This document shows positions 8,672 to 16,534 of a stretch of DNA of 64,000 bases, one piece after another. The notes under the pieces are model-generated. The model saw only the letters and a program-made list of their open reading frames with translations. It had not been told where the DNA came from and made no database searches. The stretch spans positions 1 through 64,000 of the forward strand of contig NZ_JAAGVY010000017.1 of the NCBI RefSeq assembly GCF_010686655.1, read 5' to 3'. Both the position numbers and the translations under genes were made by a program. Origin of the DNA: Cryomorpha ignava (GTDB taxonomy: Bacteria > Bacteroidota > Bacteroidia > Flavobacteriales_D > Cryomorphaceae). How positions within the stretch are numbered: position 1 is the first letter of the stretch; each line of letters opens with the position of its first letter.

Positions 8672-9361
8672 ATGAAAAACATTTCGAAAACACTTATTAT
8701 CGGAGCTCATGGAAAAATTGGGCAAATTCTCAGTAAAAAATTGGCGGAAGCCGGCACAAATAAACCCACTGCATTTATCAGAAAAGAAAGCCAAAAAGAA
8801 GTCTTTGAAAAAATAAATGTACCAACTCTTGTTGGCGATTTGGAAGATTCTGTAAGCAATTTAGCCAAGCAGTTTAAAGGATTTGATTGCATAGTCTTTG
8901 CCGCAGGTTCTGGAGGAAGCACAGGTGCTGAGAAAACTCTCTCTATTGATTTAGAGGGTGCAGTGCGTACCATGGAGGCTGCTGAAGAGGCGGATGTTAC
9001 GAGGTATATTATCGTAAGTGCTTCGCATAGCGACGATCGCGCGTTTTGGGATAAAGCCGAAGGAATGAAGCCTTATTACATAGCGAAGCATTTTGCTGAT
9101 GAGACGTTGCGAAACTCAAATCTGGATTATACTATTTTAAGACCAGTACAACTAACTGATGATGATGGAACTGGAAAAATTCAAGCAAGCTTGAATACGG
9201 ATTTAGATGAAGAAAAAATTTCACGAGCCGACGTGGCTTCTGTAATTGCAGCGACTATTAATATGCCTTCTACTGTTCACCAAACCATTGAACTAAGTAG
9301 TGGTAATGTAGAAATTCAGGAGGCACTTGAGTCAATTTCGGTTTCTGAATCTGTTATGTAA
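8672..9361 (+). CDS. Atypical SDR / NAD(P)-binding Rossmann protein (YwnB-like)
   Basis: A 229-residue protein starting with the Rossmann motif LIIGAHGKIGQILSKKLAEAG, an NmrA/YwnB-type 'GxxGxxG' loop. FVAAGSGG-like and YIIVSAS segments follow, then the YYIAKHFADETLR motif with the Tyr-x3-Lys spacing of extended or atypical SDRs (Y145 region) and a C-terminal segment with DLDEEKISRADVASVI. Such proteins bind NAD(P)H and act as putative reductases or redox sensors; the substrate is unknown. The ATG at 8672 is preferred over an upstream TTG (8615) because it places the Rossmann motif at the N-terminus as in the family. Confidence 0.85.
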   Translation: MKNISKTLIIGAHGKIGQILSKKLAEAGTNKPTAFIRKESQKEVFEKINVPTLVGDLEDSVSNLAKQFKGFDCIVFAAGSGGSTGAEKTLSIDLEGAVRTMEAAEEADVTRYIIVSASHSDDRAFWDKAEGMKPYYIAKHFADETLRNSNLDYTILRPVQLTDDDGTGKIQASLNTDLDEEKISRADVASVIAATINMPSTVHQTIELSSGNVEIQEALESISVSESVM

Positions 9362-9728
9362 AATTAGTTCTCTTTCCTATAAAAATTCGAGCTACAGCCA
9401 TCATCTATGAGCATTTCTCTATGTCTCAGTATTCGGGACATATCACCGAAATGCGAAATGAAAGCATAAAGAAATATTGATCAGTATCAATGAATATCGT
9501 AAAGATACATCATGGTGATGATCAATACCTATTGCCTTAAAAAAGGTGGTGACTATGTCGAGAATTGAATTAAGGATAATCAGCGATAATAAATTTGAAA
9601 AGCGGTACAATGGCATTGAAAAAAATGGCTGCATCATATTGACAAATATTTGCATCATAGAGTAAAAAGTAAACGAAGCAGTTGAAATACTTTTGGTAAC
9701 ATCATATCTATCAACTGATACTTCAACT
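9362..9728. other. Intergenic region with FNR-type box
   Basis: 367 bp without a convincing gene. It holds the perfect TTGATCAGTATCAA dyad at 9477-9490 and, close to the cytochrome gene, TTGAC and TATTTG elements (about 9640-9655) that could be a promoter. A 36-codon frame (9555-9665) has no support. Confidence 0.5.
9477..9490. promoter_or_regulatory. FNR-type box, perfect consensus
   Basis: TTGATCAGTATCAA equals the FNR consensus TTGAT-N4-ATCAA. It lies 239 bp before the cytochrome c start. Related TGAT-N4-ATCA dyads precede the nos cytochrome (28372) and the cbb3 operon (44193). Confidence 0.55.
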
Positions 9729-10334
9729 ATGAAAGCAAAATTTCAAATGCTCATTTTGGCTACGGCCTTACTCGGATTATCTTTGGCTTGCACCCAGCAG
9801 AAAGAAGCAGATATTCCCTCTTCGAATTTACAAATTGCAGCGGTCGAATCTCCGGAAAGTGTTATAAATCGGGGTGAGTACTTAACCAAAGTTATTGGCT
9901 GCGACCATTGCCATTCCCCCAAGAAAATGACTGCACAGGGGCCTGTTATTGATATAGATAAGTATATGATGGGATATCCTGCAGACCGACCCCTCCCAGA
10001 ATATGATGCCGCAAATGTTGCTCCCGGCAAATGGGTGTTGATGAATGGCGATCTCACTGCCGCTGTTGGTCCCTGGGGAATTACCTATGCGTCTAACCTT
10101 ACGCCAGACCCAACAGGTATCGGAAACTGGACTTTTGAGAATTTTAAGCTCGCACTTACGCAGGGAAAATACAAAGGTATTGAATCAGGCCGAACCATCA
10201 TGCCACCTATGCCATGGCAATCATTGGGAAAAATGGATGAAACAGATATGAAGGCGATTTTTGCCTACCTGAAATCCTTAAAACCAATTGAAAATCAGGT
10301 ACCTGCTTATACGCCGCCTATGGCTATGAATTAA
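9729..10334 (+). CDS. Membrane-anchored monohaem cytochrome c (lipoprotein)
   Basis: A 201-residue protein. The signal peptide ends in a lipobox, LSLAC, with lipidated C21. A single haem c site, C58-D-H-C61-H62, follows, and then the pattern SNLTPDPTGIGNW and GRTIMPPMPW characteristic of periplasmic cytochrome c subunits of membrane dehydrogenases; a Met near TIMPPMP is the probable sixth ligand. It should sit on the periplasmic side of a membrane and carry electrons. The ATG at 9729 is preferred over an earlier GTG because it starts the signal peptide exactly. An FNR-type dyad upstream hints at low-oxygen control. No dehydrogenase gene is adjacent. Confidence 0.9.
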   Translation: MKAKFQMLILATALLGLSLACTQQKEADIPSSNLQIAAVESPESVINRGEYLTKVIGCDHCHSPKKMTAQGPVIDIDKYMMGYPADRPLPEYDAANVAPGKWVLMNGDLTAAVGPWGITYASNLTPDPTGIGNWTFENFKLALTQGKYKGIESGRTIMPPMPWQSLGKMDETDMKAIFAYLKSLKPIENQVPAYTPPMAMN

Positions 10335-10443
10335 GTGGACTGTAGAGATTTCATTGTCTTTAATTCACAAATTCATAGCGAGATTTAGCTACAATGTTTT
10401 TGGGAAACTCTTCGTTACCTTTGGTCAAATCAATCTAAGGTCA

Positions 10444-11133
10444 ATGAAAATATTCTTTCTACTTTCAGCTCTTTTTTTTGCAGGGTTAGTTTTTGGGCAA
10501 ACTACTGTAACAATCAGCCCTGCACCGGCTGAAGCGCTCGATTTGGTATTAACTCCCGTTGGAATGGATAAACCGATGATGGTAGGCAGAGTTGAAAAAA
10601 CGGGAAGTGGACAAGTAAATACTGCACTGGATTTCAGCAAAATTTCTGAAGCTGACCGAAGTAATTATGGCATCACTATTCTTGAACTCTTAAGTTTTTG
10701 CGATAATTCGAATGAACTATTTGCTGGTAACAACAAAATTGAAGCATATGAATTGGGTCCGTTATTTTTAATGAAAAATAATGAGCTCGCAGGTTTTATA
10801 ACACTGGCTTCTGATACATTACTCACAAAGTGGATCAATGATCCCGGCTATGAAAAGGCCGTGGTAGGATCATGGTTTGAACTGGTTTATATTAGTGCCA
10901 ATTTTGCTTACACGGGTGAATGTACGCAAACTACCAATCTCGAATCTGGTGATATTGAAACAAACTTTCAGTTGAATCTCGATTTGAAGAAGGGACTAAA
11001 TTTCATTGAATATAAAATTGAAAGCGTTTACGAAGGAGACGACGAGGGGCTGTCTTCAATTGCTAAAAAAGTAGTTGCCTCAGCATACCAAGCTGTACCG
11101 AAGAATGCTAAGTGGATTGCGTATTATTATTAG
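10444..11133 (+). CDS. Secreted protein of unknown function
   Basis: A 229-residue protein with a clear Sec signal peptide (MKIFFLLSALFFAGLVFGQ, cleavage near residue 19). The mature part carries no motif I recognise; it is acidic, probably mostly beta, and contains only two cysteines (in LLSFCDNS and TGECTQTT). The ATG at 10444 is chosen because it begins the signal peptide; an in-frame upstream start would add 30 residues in front of it. It lies 110 bp after the cytochrome gene on the same strand, so cotranscription is possible but not shown. The stop is followed directly by the scarred region at 11.2 kb. Confidence 0.7.
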   Translation: MKIFFLLSALFFAGLVFGQTTVTISPAPAEALDLVLTPVGMDKPMMVGRVEKTGSGQVNTALDFSKISEADRSNYGITILELLSFCDNSNELFAGNNKIEAYELGPLFLMKNNELAGFITLASDTLLTKWINDPGYEKAVVGSWFELVYISANFAYTGECTQTTNLESGDIETNFQLNLDLKKGLNFIEYKIESVYEGDDEGLSSIAKKVVASAYQAVPKNAKWIAYYY

Positions 11134-11197
11134 AAATCACTGTTTGTCAATTGAATAAGTAAAAAAGCTGCCAATACAATTCAAGTAGCTATACTCA

Positions 11198-11364
11198 ACT
11201 GATAGTCGTTTTAGACTCGATGGCGGAGTCTTTTCAAAAGATAAGAAGGGTGCTGTAGAACTGGCGCAGAAACATTTTGATACAGCTATGGTTTTCATCA
11301 AACGTTTGGACTCGCAGAACCTACAATGCCATTGGGAGGGGTTAAAGATTCCGGATATGGACTC
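11198..11364 (+). pseudogene. C-terminal relic of an aldehyde dehydrogenase
   Basis: In one frame 11198-11320 reads like the ALDH segment after the catalytic domain (GGVFSKDKKGAVELAQ, then DTAMVFI). In the next frame 11317-11364 gives EPTMPLGGVKDSGYG, the conserved 'PFGGVKxSGYG' motif of succinate-semialdehyde-type aldehyde dehydrogenases. A frameshift separates the two, the 5' nine tenths of the gene are absent, and the 3' end is cut where the TMEM175 remnant begins. No start, promoter or intact frame remains. The identification rests on the order and spacing of two diagnostic ALDH motifs. Confidence 0.75.
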
Positions 11365-11365
11365 T

Positions 11366-11756
11366 GTTTTAAGAATTACATTCTCCAGAATTTTAAACGC
11401 AATTGCTGCCATCAACAAAACAGATCCATAGAACACAACAGGAATTCTTTCAAAATGATTTTCGCCCATCCAGCCGGTTACAAAAGGAAAGAGCAAAAGC
11501 CAGAAAAGTAGAAAGAGATTGGCTCAGAGTATTTTGCCCGAAATTTTGTGGCGGCGTGCATCATGTGGTGGTGGTTGTTCCAGTAAATGCCCACATATAT
11601 AAAACTTCCTACATAGGTCAGAAAAACCGGTAGTACTGATTGTAAAGATTCCACAGAAGCGCCTTCGGGAAGTTTCATTTCCAATACCATAATCATGATA
11701 GTAATGGCCAAAACTCCATCACTAAAAGCTTTCAATCTACTGGTTCCCATGAGCAT
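11366..11756 (-). pseudogene. Disrupted TMEM175/DUF1211-family potassium channel gene
   Basis: The start encodes MLMGTSRLKAFSDGVLAIT, matching the diagnostic RxxAFSDGVxAI motif of TMEM175 K+ channels, and continues through the typical second helix (VGIYWNNHHHMMHAATK). The frame then shifts near 11530. In the new frame GKIL is followed by TGA where family members have Trp (GKILWANL), then ANLFLLFWLLLFPFVTG and RIPVVFYGSVLLMAAIAF. The homology stops at about 11366, leaving roughly the first half to two thirds of the protein. A deletion, a frameshift and a nonsense codon make it a pseudogene. Its start lies inside the 3' end of the GNAT gene (20-bp overlap), so it was once part of that operon. 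Confidence 0.8.
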
Positions 11757-12294
11757 TATTTTTTATTCCCTCTGCATCAACGTTCAATTGATAAAGCATT
11801 AATTCATCGGGATCGCGGGGCAAAACAATGTTTCTAATGTGCTTTAAGCCCAGCTTTTCCAGAAGTTTCTGTGAAGCTTTATTTTCTTTAAGCGTAATGG
11901 CGCTCACCTGCTCGAGTTCAAATTGATTGATGGCGGCATCTAAAAGCATATTGGCACCTTCAAAACCATATCCTTGTTTTTCAAAATCAGGCAAGAAAGC
12001 AAAACCAAGGTCTATGCCTTCAATCCCCGGCCGGTCATAAAGTCCGCAAGATCCAATTTTAGCGCCGTCTTTTTTACGAATTACGGTATAGTTGCTATAA
12101 CCTAGCCTGATTTGCTGCGGACGAATCCGCTCTTCAATATAGGCTACGGCATCTTCCAGATTTTTGATGTTTCTGTCTCCGATAAACTTGAGCCATTTAG
12201 GCGAATTGAGCAAATCGTAAATAAATTCAGCATCATCGTTAGAGGTTGGTTTTAAAATCAATCTCTCCGTCTCAATATTATTCGAAGGCTTCAA
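11737..12294 (-). CDS. RimJ/RimL-type GNAT N-acetyltransferase
   Basis: About 185 residues. It begins with the family's ETERLILKP strand and shows the acetyl-CoA-binding loop EKQGYGFEGANMLLDAA and the late strand ITLKENKASQKLLEKLGLK typical of ribosomal-protein-like acetyltransferases. The target is unknown. There is no ATG between the stop of the upstream M24 gene (12360) and the conserved core; the TTG at 12294 gives the usual length, and a TTG at 12333 is the alternative. It follows the M24 gene by 65 bp and overlaps the broken TMEM175 gene at its 3' end, so the three form an operon. The start choice is uncertain. Confidence 0.82.
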   Translation of the reverse strand: MKPSNNIETERLILKPTSNDDAEFIYDLLNSPKWLKFIGDRNIKNLEDAVAYIEERIRPQQIRLGYSNYTVIRKKDGAKIGSCGLYDRPGIEGIDLGFAFLPDFEKQGYGFEGANMLLDAAINQFELEQVSAITLKENKASQKLLEKLGLKHIRNIVLPRDPDELMLYQLNVDAEGIKNNAHGNQ

Positions 12295-12359
12295 AGAAAT
12301 GGTTTTTGGTTGATTTAGAAAAGTATTCAGCAAGATACGCTTTTTTGAAATGAATTTGT

Positions 12360-13034
12360 TTAGGTTAACAATTGTTCGAAAAATCCACCAATTTGCTTTC
12401 TGCTGTCTACAAAATGAATTTCCAAAATCCAATCTCTCATATTTCCTTCCTTATCCGGCTCGCGCATATCTTGATGATTTTCAGGGTGTACGTAGTTTGT
12501 TTTTATTTCTGTCTCAAGCCTCTCGTGCGGAAAATGGCCGATAAGATGACCGGCAATTGGCCCGCCAAACTCCCAGCCATATTGCTGCGCAGATTCACAG
12601 CAGTGTGTATATAGTTCTGCACCGGTTATGCTTTGCTGCCCGTTAAAAAAGGCTTTACATTCCTGCCATGCCGTTTCAATGTCTCTTTTTAATTTGAGTT
12701 TCACGGGGTCATTTCCCAGCACATAAGTGCGCCCAAAGTCAGCCTCCCACTCATCAAAAATAGGCCCGAAATCAACAAAAAGAATATCATCCTTTTGTAA
12801 AATTAAATTTGGAGGATTCTCTTCATATGGTTTCAGCGTATTCGGCCCCGACCTTACGATGCGCTTATGCCAGTATTTTTTGATTCCAAACATTTCCAGT
12901 GCCAGGGCAAAAAGTTCATTATTCAGTTGTTTTTCAGATTTGCCTGGTATAATAAGTTCCCGTTTTTCGGCTTCCGCGAATAGTGCAGCAGCATTGATTT
13001 CGGCTTCGACCAATTTCTCTCTTTGCGATTTCAT
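12360..13034 (-). CDS. M24-family metallopeptidase (Xaa-Pro peptidase-like)
   Basis: A 224-residue pita-bread-fold protein without the N-terminal domain of full aminopeptidase P. Putative metal ligands are the two Asp in LFVDFGPIFDEWEADFGRTY, His in HLIGHFPHERL, Glu in WILEIHF, and Glu in the last residues (GGFFEQLL). The length and ligand order agree with short M24 proteins of Bacteroidota annotated as Xaa-Pro peptidases. The substrate is presumably small peptides with N-terminal Xaa-Pro, acting in the cytosol. It is the first gene of a minus-strand operon with the GNAT and TMEM175 genes. Confidence 0.85.
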   Translation of the reverse strand: MKSQREKLVEAEINAAALFAEAEKRELIIPGKSEKQLNNELFALALEMFGIKKYWHKRIVRSGPNTLKPYEENPPNLILQKDDILFVDFGPIFDEWEADFGRTYVLGNDPVKLKLKRDIETAWQECKAFFNGQQSITGAELYTHCCESAQQYGWEFGGPIAGHLIGHFPHERLETEIKTNYVHPENHQDMREPDKEGNMRDWILEIHFVDSRKQIGGFFEQLLT

Positions 13035-13148
13035 TGCTTAAAATTAAAATTCATGCCGTTTATTCAATGCATTCAGATCATTTTTTTACTCCTTTATCCC
13101 ATTAATTAACAAAGCGTCGGCAGAATGAATAATTATAAGCCAAAACCT

Positions 13149-13156
13149 TATCTTCG
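13149..13156 (+). promoter_or_regulatory. Candidate -7 box of the SDR gene
   Basis: TATCTTCG ends 7 nt before the ATG at 13164. The same octamer precedes the rhodanese gene (39609), again just before the start codon. Confidence 0.45.
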
Positions 13157-13163
13157 CCGATTC

Positions 13164-13976
13164 ATGAAGTCGTTTAAAGATAAAGTCGTTTGGATTACGG
13201 GTGCAAGCTCGGGAATCGGGAAAGAGGCCGCCATTCAATTAAGCAAAATGGGTGCAAAACTTATTCTTTCATCCCGAAAGGAAAAAGAGCTGAATGACCT
13301 GAAAAGCGGTTTATCAAATCCGGCTTCTGTACTTGTTTTGCCACTTGATCTTACCCATCCCGAAACATTCGCGGAAGCGGTAGCCAAGGTGTACAGCCAA
13401 TTTGGAAAAGTTGACTTGCTCTTTAACAACGCCGGCATCAGTCAGCGATCTTACGTGGTAGATACCGATATTTCAGTAGATCGGAAATTGATGGAAATCA
13501 ACTATTTTGGAACTGTTGCGCTTACCAAAGCGGTGCTTCCGCGAATGCTGAAAGCGGGTGGAGGCCATTTTGCGGTTGTAACAAGCGTGGTGGGAAAATT
13601 TGGATTTGGAGTAAGGTCGGCATATTCAGCCTCCAAACATGCTTTGCACGGATTTTTCGAATCGCTTTATATAGAGCTCAATAAGCAAGGTATTGAAATT
13701 ACGCTTATTGCGCCGGGGCCTATTCAAACCGATATTTCGCTCAATGCGCTTGACGGATCTGGAAAACCTACCGGCGAGATGGACGATATGCAGAAAAAAG
13801 GCATGCCTGTAGATATGGCTGTGAATGAGATGCTTCATGCTATTGCGAATAAAAAGAAAGAAATTATAATTGGAGGCTTTAAAGAAAAATTTGGAGTGAA
13901 ACTCAAATCTTTTTGGCCAAAACTTTTCTTTAAAATGGCGTCAAAACAAAACCCACGCGGGGAACTAAAAATGTAA
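13164..13976 (+). CDS. Short-chain dehydrogenase/reductase (DHRS7-like)
   Basis: A 270-residue classical SDR. It has the cofactor loop TGASSGIG (12-19), LLFNNAGIS, the catalytic serine in VVTSVVGK and the YSASK catalytic motif, followed by PGPIQTDIS. The LILSSRKEKEL segment resembles NADP- or NAD-dependent DHRS7/YqjQ enzymes. The substrate is unknown. The ATG at 13164 (inside the phrase TTCATGAAG) is preferred over the longer frame from 13125 because it puts the Rossmann motif at the normal distance and follows a -7 box. The VOC gene starts 2 bp after its stop, so both are cotranscribed. Confidence 0.92.
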   Translation: MKSFKDKVVWITGASSGIGKEAAIQLSKMGAKLILSSRKEKELNDLKSGLSNPASVLVLPLDLTHPETFAEAVAKVYSQFGKVDLLFNNAGISQRSYVVDTDISVDRKLMEINYFGTVALTKAVLPRMLKAGGGHFAVVTSVVGKFGFGVRSAYSASKHALHGFFESLYIELNKQGIEITLIAPGPIQTDISLNALDGSGKPTGEMDDMQKKGMPVDMAVNEMLHAIANKKKEIIIGGFKEKFGVKLKSFWPKLFFKMASKQNPRGELKM

Positions 13977-13978
13977 TT

Positions 13979-15037
13979 ATGGGAAATCATATTTGCGGTA
14001 TTCAACAGGTTGGAATCGGTACGGTAGATCTGCACCGGGATTGGAAGTGGTATAGAAAAGCGTTTGCAATGGATATTCGAATTTTTGAAGATGCTGCTGA
14101 GGCGCCTCTTATGACAGCTTATACGGGGGGTGAAGTGCAAAAGCGCGTTGCTGCCCTTGCCTTGAATATGAACGGTGGTGGTGGTTTTGAAATTTGGCAA
14201 TACACTAGCCGAAAAGCGCAACCAGCTGATTTTACGTTTGAACTTGGCGATCTGGGTTTTCTGGCAGCTAGAATGAAAACGCGCAATATCCAAAAGGCAT
14301 TTGAGCAACATAAGAAAATTGGCGTAACTGCGCTGACAAGTCCGGTGAAAAACCCGGCAGGCGATATGCATTATTACGTAAGCGACAATTCCGGAAACTG
14401 GTTTGATGTTGTAGAAAGCAGCAATTCATTTAGCAATGATAAAGGGATAACCGGCGGTGTGTACGGAATGGTGATTGGCGTAAGCGATATCGAAAAATCG
14501 CTTAAATTTTATAGCGATCTCCTCGGTTTCGATGCTGTTTTAAGCGATACTTCGGGTATGGCAAGCGACCTTAATGGAGTTCCCGGCTCAAACCACGCTA
14601 TGCGCCGCGTAATTTTGGGTCAGTCAAATCAAGGAATAGGCCCTTTTAATCCGCTTCTGGGTATCAATCAGATAGAGCTCATTCAGACAACAGATAAAAA
14701 AGGCAGAAAAATTTTTGAAAATCGATTTTGGGGCGATCAGGGCTTTATCCACTTGTGTTTTGATGTGCGCAATATGAGCGGACTGAAAGAAAAAGCGGCA
14801 AAATTAAATTCTCCCTTTACGGTTGATAGTGCAAATTCTTTTGACATGGGTAAAGCTGCCGGTCGATTTGCTTACGTTGAAGATCCCGACGGTGCTTTGA
14901 TAGAATTTGTGGAAACCCATAAATTTCCAATAGTCGAAAAATGGGGCTGGTATATGGATTTGAAAAAACGAAAGCACGATAAATCACTTCCGAGATGGTT
15001 GCTTAATTGCTTTAAGTTTAATCGGGTAAAAAATTAA
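13979..15037 (+). CDS. Two-domain VOC (glyoxalase/dioxygenase-fold) protein
   Basis: 352 residues containing two vicinal-oxygen-chelate modules (about 8-145 and 158-325). The second begins with MVIGVSDIEKSLKFYSDLLGFDAV and ends with VEDPDGALIEFVE, the classical glyoxalase-like phrases; FIHLCFDV supplies a possible metal-binding His. The first module (VGIGTVDLHRDWKWYRKAF) is more diverged. Tandem VOC proteins act as lyases or ring-cleavage dioxygenases, or bind metabolites; no substrate can be given. It is cotranscribed with the SDR. The 3' end overlaps nth, which is convergent, by 4 bp. Confidence 0.85.
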   Translation: MGNHICGIQQVGIGTVDLHRDWKWYRKAFAMDIRIFEDAAEAPLMTAYTGGEVQKRVAALALNMNGGGGFEIWQYTSRKAQPADFTFELGDLGFLAARMKTRNIQKAFEQHKKIGVTALTSPVKNPAGDMHYYVSDNSGNWFDVVESSNSFSNDKGITGGVYGMVIGVSDIEKSLKFYSDLLGFDAVLSDTSGMASDLNGVPGSNHAMRRVILGQSNQGIGPFNPLLGINQIELIQTTDKKGRKIFENRFWGDQGFIHLCFDVRNMSGLKEKAAKLNSPFTVDSANSFDMGKAAGRFAYVEDPDGALIEFVETHKFPIVEKWGWYMDLKKRKHDKSLPRWLLNCFKFNRVKN

Positions 15038-15717
15038 TTATTCAACTCGCTAAAATCTACTGTGGGGTTTTTCTTCAACCATTCAGCTATTACCCGCTTA
15101 CGGCCAATGGTGCGGGTTATTAGATCTTTGCGCAAATCCATCCCACGCGCTGGCGAGTACTCGCGACCGTAATAGATAATCTGCAAATGCAGCTTATTCC
15201 AGCTTGATTTCGGAAACAGTCGCTTTGCATCCTCTTCGGTTTTAACCACATTTTTTCCGGTGGTTAATCCCCAGCGCGTCATAAGCCTGTGTATATGCGT
15301 ATCTACCGGAAAAGCCGGAATGCCAAATGCCTGCGACATAACTACCGAAGCTGTTTTATGACCTACTCCGGGAAGGGTTTCAAGGTATTCCATATCTGCG
15401 GGTACTTCACCATTTTGATCGGCAATCAGCATTTGCGAAAGCCCGAAAATTCCTTTGCTTTTGGCGGGCGACAATCCGCACGGGCGAATGATTTCTCTAA
15501 TTTCTTCCACACTTAATTTTACCATGTCGTATGGATTGTCGGCACGTGCAAAGAGGTGAGGAGTTACAAGATTAACCCGTTTGTCGGTACATTGCGCAGA
15601 GAGTAACACTGCAACCAAGAGTGTATAAGAATCTACATGATCGAGTGCGACAGGCACCACAGGATAAAGGGCATCTAGTTTATCCATTACGTATTTGGCC
15701 TTTTCATTCTTGGTCAT
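15034..15717 (-). CDS. nth: Endonuclease III homologue without the Fe-S cysteines
   Basis: Base-excision-repair DNA glycosylase/AP lyase of 227 residues. The helix-hairpin-helix LPGVGHKTA carries the catalytic lysine K121, and PVDTHIHRLM carries the catalytic aspartate D139. The C-terminal region that in Escherichia coli holds Cys-x6-Cys-x2-Cys-x5-Cys for a [4Fe-4S] cluster here reads YYGREYSPARGMDLRKDLIT with no cysteine; the only cysteines are C43 and C80. The enzyme should therefore lack the cluster, as I recall for several Bacteroidota homologues. It overlaps the DUF6702 gene upstream by 4 bp (ATGA). Confidence 0.93.
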   Translation of the reverse strand: MTKNEKAKYVMDKLDALYPVVPVALDHVDSYTLLVAVLLSAQCTDKRVNLVTPHLFARADNPYDMVKLSVEEIREIIRPCGLSPAKSKGIFGLSQMLIADQNGEVPADMEYLETLPGVGHKTASVVMSQAFGIPAFPVDTHIHRLMTRWGLTTGKNVVKTEEDAKRLFPKSSWNKLHLQIIYYGREYSPARGMDLRKDLITRTIGRKRVIAEWLKKNPTVDFSELNN

Positions 15718-16208
15718 GGTTTTAGTAAGGCTTCAGTTTTCGCACTGTGCAGGAGCGTTGATGTGGTAATTCCTTTCTGAATTAGGTTTACAATATGCGT
15801 TTGTTCAGGGTGCATTTCCATGAAAATGTCGTTTTTGATGCGAAGCGCATCCTGAGGTTTCATTTCTTGAGATTCAAAGTAAATCCAAGTCACATCCAGT
15901 TCTGTTTCACGCCCCACATCATTCAGAGTTAACGGATTTTCATTTCCGTCTTCCAGTGAGAGGTGTTTCCTTAAGTAATTGGAAATCAAATTATCAGATT
16001 GAGGTAGTTCTTTTGGATTACCTAAATTCAGGCTATCGCCCGAAGCTTTGTAAATAGCATTCTCAAGATCATCAGTAAAAAGTTTTAAGGTTATCTGATA
16101 GCTTTGAGAATTTTCAGAATACCGTATTTCTGTCATGCCTACATAAAATTCGTGCGTTGATGCACTGACATTCAGCATTCCCAAAAAAAGAATTAAAAGC
16201 ATTTTCAT
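15714..16208 (-). CDS. DUF6702 family secreted protein
   Basis: 164 residues with a Sec signal peptide (MKMLLILFLGMLNVSAS). The mature start THEFYVGMTEIRYSENSQ and the later phrase ITLKLFTDDLENAI are the hallmark of the small DUF6702 family, which in Bacteroidota is usually encoded near the M1 aminopeptidase found here at 16535. Function is unknown; it is probably periplasmic. It is coupled to nth by a 4-bp overlap. A 65-codon frame upstream (16205-16402) looks spurious. Confidence 0.8.
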   Translation of the reverse strand: MKMLLILFLGMLNVSASTHEFYVGMTEIRYSENSQSYQITLKLFTDDLENAIYKASGDSLNLGNPKELPQSDNLISNYLRKHLSLEDGNENPLTLNDVGRETELDVTWIYFESQEMKPQDALRIKNDIFMEMHPEQTHIVNLIQKGITTSTLLHSAKTEALLKP

Positions 16209-16534
16209 TGCGTAAAATTAATCATCTTAAATGGAATAAAATAAAGGCTGTCGTAGCCGAAACTCCATACAAAGTTTTGATGAAATCGCGCATCTATTGA
16301 ATTCTTATCATTCAGATTCACGTCAACAAATGAATTTACACAATAGAGGCAGCAGATAAAATGATAGACGAATACAGGAAATTTATGCCTGAACGGTTTC
16401 ATCCTGATTGGTTTGAGTTTAGAACGAAGAGTATAATTGGATTCTCGGAAACAGTGATTTTACATGCCGGTTAAAAAGACCTTGCCAATTGCGTTTTCAT
16501 TTGCTTAAATTGCGGGCTTATTTCCAGAGATTTT
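16209..16534. other. Intergenic region between divergent DUF6702 and M1 genes
   Basis: 326 bp. TAAATTGC at about 16505 may be part of the M1 gene promoter. I see no conserved gene, hairpin or repeat in it. Confidence 0.4.

Noticed and set aside
9555-9665. 36-codon frame MSRIELRIISDNKFEKRY...
   Set aside because: It has an ATG and a purine-rich upstream stretch, but no family match and too short to judge.
16205-16402. 65-codon frame before the DUF6702 gene
   Set aside because: No recognisable motif, no promoter, and it overlaps the start of the DUF6702 gene.
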